Assembly (NCBI GenBank): GCA_900756545.1
Contig: CAAEKO010000041.1
Location: forward strand, 1 to 45,545
DNA from: Clostridia bacterium
Lineage (GTDB): Bacteria; Bacillota; Clostridia; UBA1381
Direction of reading: 5' to 3'
Length of the DNA: 45,545 nucleotides
Under the pieces are notes generated by a model. The model searched no databases, was not told the origin of the DNA, and saw only the letters and a list, made by a program, of their open reading frames with translations. This document shows, piece by piece, positions 40,267 through 45,545 of the stretch. The translations under genes and the position numbers were made by a program. Numbering within the stretch: the stretch's first letter is position 1; each line of letters opens with the position of its first letter.

Positions 40267-43200
40267 TCACGCTGCACTTCCATAAATCGTTTCCCGCTTT
40301 GGCGCCATAGGCTTCAACAATCCATTTCCATCCCAAACATAAACGCATACCGACAGCTTCACATCGTGATCTCCAATATCCACATCCATATGATTGCTGC
40401 ACGGAATACACGCTGTAAGTCTTGGGCCGTCATATAACGCCGCAAAAATATGAATGCTTTCATCTGTATTGTTATCAAGGCTTATATTGATCTTTTTTGC
40501 GCTTTGCGTATCAAATACAGCCCGGCCAAATTCATCCCTGAATAAAATTTTGTGAAGATATACAGGATATTTATTCAGGAAACTGTATACCGGGCTGAAT
40601 ACTTCCCCCTCCTCTAAAACAGCGTGTACTCTCCAATAATAAACATCCCTGTCATCCGGCAGGGCGGTAACTGCCACGTAGTTGTATCCCGTACTTTCGC
40701 TGTAAAGACGGTTATTCAAATCTTCATCCGCAAAGATTTCAATTACATATTCACGCGCTCCCGCATGCATATTCCAGTAAAACTCAATATTGTGTATATC
40801 GATGCTCTCCTCCCCGTCTTCAGGATAAATCAGCTTTATTCTGTCCGCTTCAATGACCTGTGTCCCATACGCAATATCTCCGATTCCATTTTCAATTAAA
40901 GCCGCCTGTATATCGCTGACCTCCGTATTGTTTTCAGCCGTATTGCCGCTATAGCCCGGTTCATTTATATAATCTTTATATTTATTATTCTTAACAATGC
41001 AGTCGTGGGAAGTGCTTGAAAAAACATCATCAAGATTTTCCTGTTTATAATAGGACAAATAATCAAATTCTTCGTAATAAACAGGGTTTTCCTCAAAATA
41101 TTGTATAGCATCCTGCGTCAGCGCGTCGTCCGCCAAGGCCATGGATCCGCCAGGACTGATTCTTATGGGCAGATCACAGCCCTCCACCACATTATTTTCA
41201 ATCTGAATAAAGGAACCGCCTCCGATAAAAATACCTCTTGTAGAATTTCTGATATAGTTGTGGTGAATATCAATGCCGCCCATCCTGTCGTCTATATAAA
41301 CCGCGCTCTGCATGATATTCGTAGGCGCATTGACAAGCGCCGGATCAATCGCGCGCACGTTGTCAAAATAGTTATACGCGATTTCATTCCCCAGCCAGGT
41401 CATGTCACGTCCGGAATAAATTGCGCCGCAATCAGCGCTGTCAAGACAAACATCCGATATTTTGTTGTGTTTAATCACATTCTTTGCGCCCGCAAACATA
41501 ATCGCACAATGCGGCGCCTTCCGTATTGTATTGTTGATCACAGCGTTCCCCACGCCTGCTACCCGTACTGCCGGCGCGTATGTTTTTTTGTATACAGACA
41601 GGTTTTCAAATATATTATTTATAATTACGTTTTCCGAAGACGTTAATGCAGCTCGGTCTCCGCCGCCAAGCCGCACTCCGTTGTAGCCAATATTCGCAAA
41701 ATAGCTATCGCAGACCGTAATCTTCGTATTATTTTCATTTTCACTCATAATCCCGCTGCCCACATTTACAAAGCTGCAATGGCTGACCGTAATATTCGTG
41801 CAGTTATCCAGATAAATTGCGTCGGAAATTATTCTGCAAAACTTCAGATTCTCAAATGTAATATTTTGAGATGAATTTAAAGCGATCATATGCCCTGAAA
41901 ATGTATTAATCCAGCAGTCAGAATTCTCAAATTCCTCTGTAGGATAATAATATAATTCCCCGTTTTCCTCATCCACATAATATTCGCCCGGCACGTCTAA
42001 CAATTCCGGAAGATTAACAACCCTGTATCTGTCAGTATTTTTGATCGTGCCGATGCTGTCGCACATAACAATGGCCTTATTTTCAGATGCAACTCTTATG
42101 CCCGCATACTTCAGGCAGTTATATACGGCGCCCATATATCCTTCCAGATATGCCGCGTCCGTATTTTTCCATTCCCCGAACACGTCTTCATAAATTGTGT
42201 TATTTTCAAAATTTTCTACCCTTTTAAACCCATGATTCGGATATGCGGCGTTCCTTTGCATATCCTCTCCCACATAAAGACTTATCCCGCTGTACCAGGA
42301 ATTCCAGATGGATTTCGGCTGATCAATTCCCGCTTCAGAAAGATTGATCGATAAAACGTGATTCTTCGCAGTAAGCGGGAGCCTGGATTTAATTTCACTG
42401 GAAAAGTCCTTTTTAAAATATTGCTGATTGATTTTTTGCGCTGTTGTAAGCTCCGTATCGCCGGTTCCCCGGATAACCAACGCCGAATCTCCCTGTAAAT
42501 TCACATTGTTTAGCGCTAACGTTTTCTTCAGCTGAAAGCTTTTGCCGTCAAGCTGGATTGTAAAGGTCTTCTTTGCGGGGTATCCGGCGTTTATTTTTTT
42601 TATCTGTTCTAGTGCCGTTTCTATATCGGCAACGGGCTTTTGCAAAGAACCCTCCTGCTCATTATTTCCCGTCTGGGAAACATAGAAGACAATTTGTGTG
42701 CTGTCTGATAAAATACTTTGAAACCCTTGCAGTTTTTCTTTATATGTCTGATATACCGCCGCTTCCATTCCCGACAAATCTTCGTCTAACTGCTTATACT
42801 GATTGAAATAATATTCCGCCTCTTCAAAGCAAGCATAATCATACACCGTAACCTCGTCCGGCCCGGGCAGCAGCCCGGCAATTGCGGCAAACTGTGTATT
42901 CAAAAGCTCTAGGCCCCGTTCCTCGGTTTCCGGCGTCGTTACCAGGTCTATCCCCATAATAAACACGTCAAAATCCCTGGGAATCGGAGATACGGCTTCA
43001 CTTTTCCGCGCGCTGCCGTCTTCACCAATCACCCAGTCAGCGGGCAGAATATCAATTGACGTCAGAAGCTTTTCACTGTCTATATCGGTAAATGTATATT
43101 CTCTTATATACCGGCTTCCATAAGAACCAGTTACCAGATTTTTGGAAATAATCTCAATCCCCGGATAATCCTGATCAAACTGATGACTGGACTTTACCGT

Positions 43201-43674
43201 TTTCTGGAAAAAACCGCTGCACGAACCATCGCCGTAATGAAACCTGACTGCCAGCTGGCGCTCCCCGTTATTGCCGGTTGCAAGAAAGCTTGCGGAATGA
43301 TAAAAGCCTTGTTTGACTTTTATGTTAAATAATGCATTATTTCCATGCTGATACGTTCTAAACAATGCACTTCCACCCTCATAAACATTCTGCATATAAT
43401 ATTCTTTTCCATTAAAGCATAATGTATTGCCGGTAATCCCCTCTGCCCATGCATCCTTCCATTGCCATTTCCCCGTTTCCGCTTTAAACGCCGCAATGTC
43501 GATTCCATGGGCATTGAGCACCGCCTTTTTATCCGATATTTCTGTATTATATAAAGACGATAAATCGACTGCATTATGTACATAGCATTCTGCTGAAGCA
43601 ATCGCAGCGAACGCCATGAAACACATCCCCGCTATAAGTAGCTTAAAAATGCGCGATTGAATAAATTTGTTCAT
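40267..43674 (-). CDS. Secreted beta-helix protein (GH141-like) with unknown repeat module
   Basis: The 1135-residue protein starts at the ATG at 43674 (AAGGTG in the short gap). It has a signal peptide (ASA|E, about 1-28), one copy of the ~200-residue unknown module (about 36-245) that recurs in the upstream gene, a parallel beta-helix (about 330-830) with DVCLDSADCGAIYSGRD and SAVYIDDRMGGIDIHHNYIRNSTRGIFIGGG, an FN3-like domain, and a C-terminal domain ending VYVWDGNGLLKPMAP. The same type of final domain closes the partial upstream protein. Beta-helix rungs align with the paralogue at 36649-40230. An enzyme that cuts complex plant or host glycans is the best guess. Confidence 0.82.
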   Translation of the reverse strand: MNKFIQSRIFKLLIAGMCFMAFAAIASAECYVHNAVDLSSLYNTEISDKKAVLNAHGIDIAAFKAETGKWQWKDAWAEGITGNTLCFNGKEYYMQNVYEGGSALFRTYQHGNNALFNIKVKQGFYHSASFLATGNNGERQLAVRFHYGDGSCSGFFQKTVKSSHQFDQDYPGIEIISKNLVTGSYGSRYIREYTFTDIDSEKLLTSIDILPADWVIGEDGSARKSEAVSPIPRDFDVFIMGIDLVTTPETEERGLELLNTQFAAIAGLLPGPDEVTVYDYACFEEAEYYFNQYKQLDEDLSGMEAAVYQTYKEKLQGFQSILSDSTQIVFYVSQTGNNEQEGSLQKPVADIETALEQIKKINAGYPAKKTFTIQLDGKSFQLKKTLALNNVNLQGDSALVIRGTGDTELTTAQKINQQYFKKDFSSEIKSRLPLTAKNHVLSINLSEAGIDQPKSIWNSWYSGISLYVGEDMQRNAAYPNHGFKRVENFENNTIYEDVFGEWKNTDAAYLEGYMGAVYNCLKYAGIRVASENKAIVMCDSIGTIKNTDRYRVVNLPELLDVPGEYYVDEENGELYYYPTEEFENSDCWINTFSGHMIALNSSQNITFENLKFCRIISDAIYLDNCTNITVSHCSFVNVGSGIMSENENNTKITVCDSYFANIGYNGVRLGGGDRAALTSSENVIINNIFENLSVYKKTYAPAVRVAGVGNAVINNTIRKAPHCAIMFAGAKNVIKHNKISDVCLDSADCGAIYSGRDMTWLGNEIAYNYFDNVRAIDPALVNAPTNIMQSAVYIDDRMGGIDIHHNYIRNSTRGIFIGGGSFIQIENNVVEGCDLPIRISPGGSMALADDALTQDAIQYFEENPVYYEEFDYLSYYKQENLDDVFSSTSHDCIVKNNKYKDYINEPGYSGNTAENNTEVSDIQAALIENGIGDIAYGTQVIEADRIKLIYPEDGEESIDIHNIEFYWNMHAGAREYVIEIFADEDLNNRLYSESTGYNYVAVTALPDDRDVYYWRVHAVLEEGEVFSPVYSFLNKYPVYLHKILFRDEFGRAVFDTQSAKKINISLDNNTDESIHIFAALYDGPRLTACIPCSNHMDVDIGDHDVKLSVCVYVWDGNGLLKPMAPKRETIYGSAA
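42940..43569 (-). repeat. Unknown ~200-aa module, copy 3
   Basis: This copy contains the conserved start SSLYNTEISDKKAVL, WQWKDAW, YYMQNVYEGGSALFRTYQ, LAVRFHYGDGS and LTSIDILPADW, ending in VFIMGIDL. Confidence 0.85.
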
Positions 43675-43690
43675 GCAAGCACACCTTAAT

Positions 43691-45545
43691 TTAGAATTTC
43701 TTCTCATTTGATTTATAAATTCGTTTTAATCCGTCATACGAATCAAGTACAAATACCTTTGCGCAAAAATCCCCCTCTAATGAAATATGCGCAGGGATTG
43801 TATACACATAGCTGAATTCATTGGCAGCCAAGGAAACTAACTCCCCGCTGATCAGCTTTGACGCAAACATCCTTCCCTTTCCGTCAAAAAAAGCAATCGT
43901 GATCGCTGCCGGTATATTTTCAGGAAGATTATTGTTTATTTTAATGTTGGCCGTAATCGTCCTGTCCGTCCTGTGCACTGTAAATTCTCCGATTGAAAGA
44001 ATATTCGGCACGAGAAAATTATATTGGAAATCATCTATCAGCGTAAGCGCCGGATAATTACGATTCGCTATATTCCCCCCGGCCAAAAGGGTAAAGCTGC
44101 CGGTATAGTCAAACGTATTGGCAAACGTAAGCAGCGCCGTATTATTTTCATACGCTGCCGTACATTCAATCTTCTTTTGCGCGCTGTCCATTATGGTAAA
44201 ATCCTCCTGACTTACCTGCACGTCCGTATTGAATTCCACCTGCAGATAAACATTCTCAAAATCGTTTGCAGCCGAAACAGCCTTTACGACAGGATAACGG
44301 CTATAAAGCGCTCTGAATCTTTCAATACCCTTAATTTTCGACTCCGGCACGTCATAATTGAGCAGCGTGTTTATTTTTTCGTAAATATCATCCATCTCCG
44401 CCTTGTCCGCATTGGTTAATTCATCGGAAAGATTTTCGATCTTATTTTCTACGTTCGCTCTGAGATTATCCTTCGACGTCATCGGACAAATCCCCATCAC
44501 AAACACATCATATGTTCTTGACGATGTATTTACCGACTTTGCCGCAGTCCCGTCGGGCTTGATCTCCCAGTCTGCCGGCAAAATATCAATGGATGTGAGA
44601 ACCTTGGTATTATCTACTCCGGTAAACGTATAATCAGTAAAATATCTTGTGCCTGCGCCGCCGCTTCCGTTTACGGAAACCATTTTAACAGCCGGGTTTG
44701 ACGGATCCATGCTCACGCTGGATATGACCTTCTGGGCAATAAACCCGCTGCTTGTATTATCGCTGTAATTAAATCTGACTGCAAGCTGTAAATACGCGTC
44801 GCTTCCCGCGTTTGCCGCCGCCAAAAAACCGACTTCACTGTAAATATTTGCTTCCACTGGTATGTTATAGGGTGCAGAAACGCCGTTTTGGAACGTCCTG
44901 AGCAATGCCGTCCCGCCTTCTGTCACATTCTTTATGTAATATTCCCGGTCCTGGAATACAATCGTATTATCCGTATTTACCCACTCGTCCTTCCATTGCC
45001 AGTTATCGCCGCCCGCTTTTAGTGCAGTCAGATTTAGTTTGTGGGTCGCCAGAACCGCTGCGTCTATCGCTGTATTGCATATATTGCTCATATCCACCTT
45101 AACGCTGATCGGTTTTAAATCCGCATACGCTTTTTGTAAATCCAGCGTAGTTTGTATATTGACACCCAATATATACAAATCACACTGTCTGTTGGCCGGT
45201 ACATTGTCCTGCTGAACAGCGTTTCCGTTTTCGTCTACGTCCCAGTGTCCCGGCAGAATATCAATTGACGTCAGGATCCTGCTGCTGTCGATATTGTCAA
45301 ACACAAGCTCTGTAAATCTGCGGGTGCTTGCAGCCCCTGCGCTGTTCACCGTTTCAACGGCAATTTGCCTGTTCACCGGATCAAACTCCAGCCACTGGAG
45401 AATTTCTTTTGTATAATACTGACTGCTTCCGTCTTTATAGTTGAATCTTACGGCAAGCTTGGAAGCGCTCCCGTTTCCTGCTAAAAAGCTGATGGATTGA
45501 TAAAACCCGTCTTCTACGTCGATATTATGCAACTCATTTTTTCCG
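43691..45545 (-). CDS. Secreted-type repeat-module protein, 5' end cut by window
   Basis: The reading frame stays open to the right edge, so the N terminus lies outside. The visible 617 residues contain the end of one ~200-residue module (to about 45155), a second full module (about 45097-44483), a helical link (SDELTNADKAEMDDIYEKI), a beta-rich middle and a final sandwich (ITIAFFDGKGRMFAS... AKVFVLDSYDGLKRIY) shared in type with the downstream protein. No catalytic site is visible. A likely signal peptide and possibly further modules lie upstream. Role unknown; probably extracellular binding. Confidence 0.8.
   Translation of the reverse strand, partial: GKNELHNIDVEDGFYQSISFLAGNGSASKLAVRFNYKDGSSQYYTKEILQWLEFDPVNRQIAVETVNSAGAASTRRFTELVFDNIDSSRILTSIDILPGHWDVDENGNAVQQDNVPANRQCDLYILGVNIQTTLDLQKAYADLKPISVKVDMSNICNTAIDAAVLATHKLNLTALKAGGDNWQWKDEWVNTDNTIVFQDREYYIKNVTEGGTALLRTFQNGVSAPYNIPVEANIYSEVGFLAAANAGSDAYLQLAVRFNYSDNTSSGFIAQKVISSVSMDPSNPAVKMVSVNGSGGAGTRYFTDYTFTGVDNTKVLTSIDILPADWEIKPDGTAAKSVNTSSRTYDVFVMGICPMTSKDNLRANVENKIENLSDELTNADKAEMDDIYEKINTLLNYDVPESKIKGIERFRALYSRYPVVKAVSAANDFENVYLQVEFNTDVQVSQEDFTIMDSAQKKIECTAAYENNTALLTFANTFDYTGSFTLLAGGNIANRNYPALTLIDDFQYNFLVPNILSIGEFTVHRTDRTITANIKINNNLPENIPAAITIAFFDGKGRMFASKLISGELVSLAANEFSYVYTIPAHISLEGDFCAKVFVLDSYDGLKRIYKSNEKKF
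44483..45097 (-). repeat. Unknown ~200-aa module, copy 2
   Basis: This copy contains SNICNTAIDAAVL, WQWKDEW, YYIKNVTEGGTALLRTFQ, LAVRFNYSDNT and LTSIDILPADW, ending in VFVMGICP. Confidence 0.88.
45155..45545 (-). repeat. Unknown ~200-aa module, copy 1 (partial)
   Basis: Only the second half is inside the window: GKNELHNIDVEDGFYQ, KLAVRFNYKDGS and LTSIDILPGHW, ending in LYILGVN. Copies 1 and 3 share a 23-bp identical DNA stretch (45252-45274 and 43043-43065). Confidence 0.85.

Noticed and set aside
1..45545. CRISPR arrays, insertion sequences, prophage genes, rRNA
   Set aside because: No regularly spaced direct repeats, transposase, integrase, phage structural or rRNA sequences were seen.

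Overview
The window looks like chromosome of an anaerobic, low-to-mid GC Clostridia-type Firmicute. The sequence shows strong GGAGG-type ribosome binding sites, consensus TTGACA-17-TATAAT promoters, a T-box leader, a LexA/DinR-type SOS box, a glycyl radical enzyme, FeoAB with a DtxR-type regulator, SLH-domain surface proteins and a PdaA-like spore-cortex deacetylase. The genus cannot be fixed from sequence alone. A pectin or plant-glycan gut Clostridium is a reasonable guess from the SLH, FIVAR-like and beta-helix proteins.

Left part, 1-25 kb, is mostly core genome in small units. A T-box leader with threonine specifier ACC drives thrS, of which only the first codons are present. uvrB-uvrA-HAD phosphatase form an SOS-type operon. 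tRNA-Thr(GGT) follows. A compact catabolic-looking operon then encodes a glycyl radical enzyme, its radical SAM activase and a GH36/raffinose-synthase-like protein. It lies behind a LacI-family gene, and a perfect 24-bp palindrome overlaps the operon promoter. Next come an HPr-like protein that lacks the phosphorylatable histidine, divergent mtaB, a GNAT protein, an orphan small protein, dinB, tRNA-Met(CAT), two NodB-fold deacetylases in divergent orientation, radC, a small ribbon-helix-helix-like protein, a hypothetical protein, an Ord/DapB-like dehydrogenase, a DtxR-type regulator and feoAB.

A 0.7-kb gene-poor stretch (24.6-25.3 kb) holds several hairpins and a broken-looking ORF start. It separates the core from the right part.

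Right part, 25.3-45.5 kb, is one head-to-tail minus-strand array of at least ten genes with gaps of 0-53 bp, so it is likely one long operon that begins beyond the right edge. It encodes three large right-handed beta-helix proteins (two secreted, one without a signal peptide), a partial upstream protein built of a repeated ~200-residue module, two SLH proteins whose anchors sit at opposite ends, a golvesin-like plus copper-amine-oxidase-N protein, a xylose-isomerase-fold protein, a Cof-type HAD phosphatase and a chimeric DUF5107/GH123-N-like protein. Its composition suggests a cell-surface system for recognising or processing a complex glycan, with a few cytoplasmic sugar-handling enzymes. No transporter or regulator for it lies inside the window.

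The two most interesting parts are the repeated unknown module plus surface beta-helix operon, and the GH36-glycyl radical enzyme operon. The latter could carry out undescribed radical sugar chemistry.
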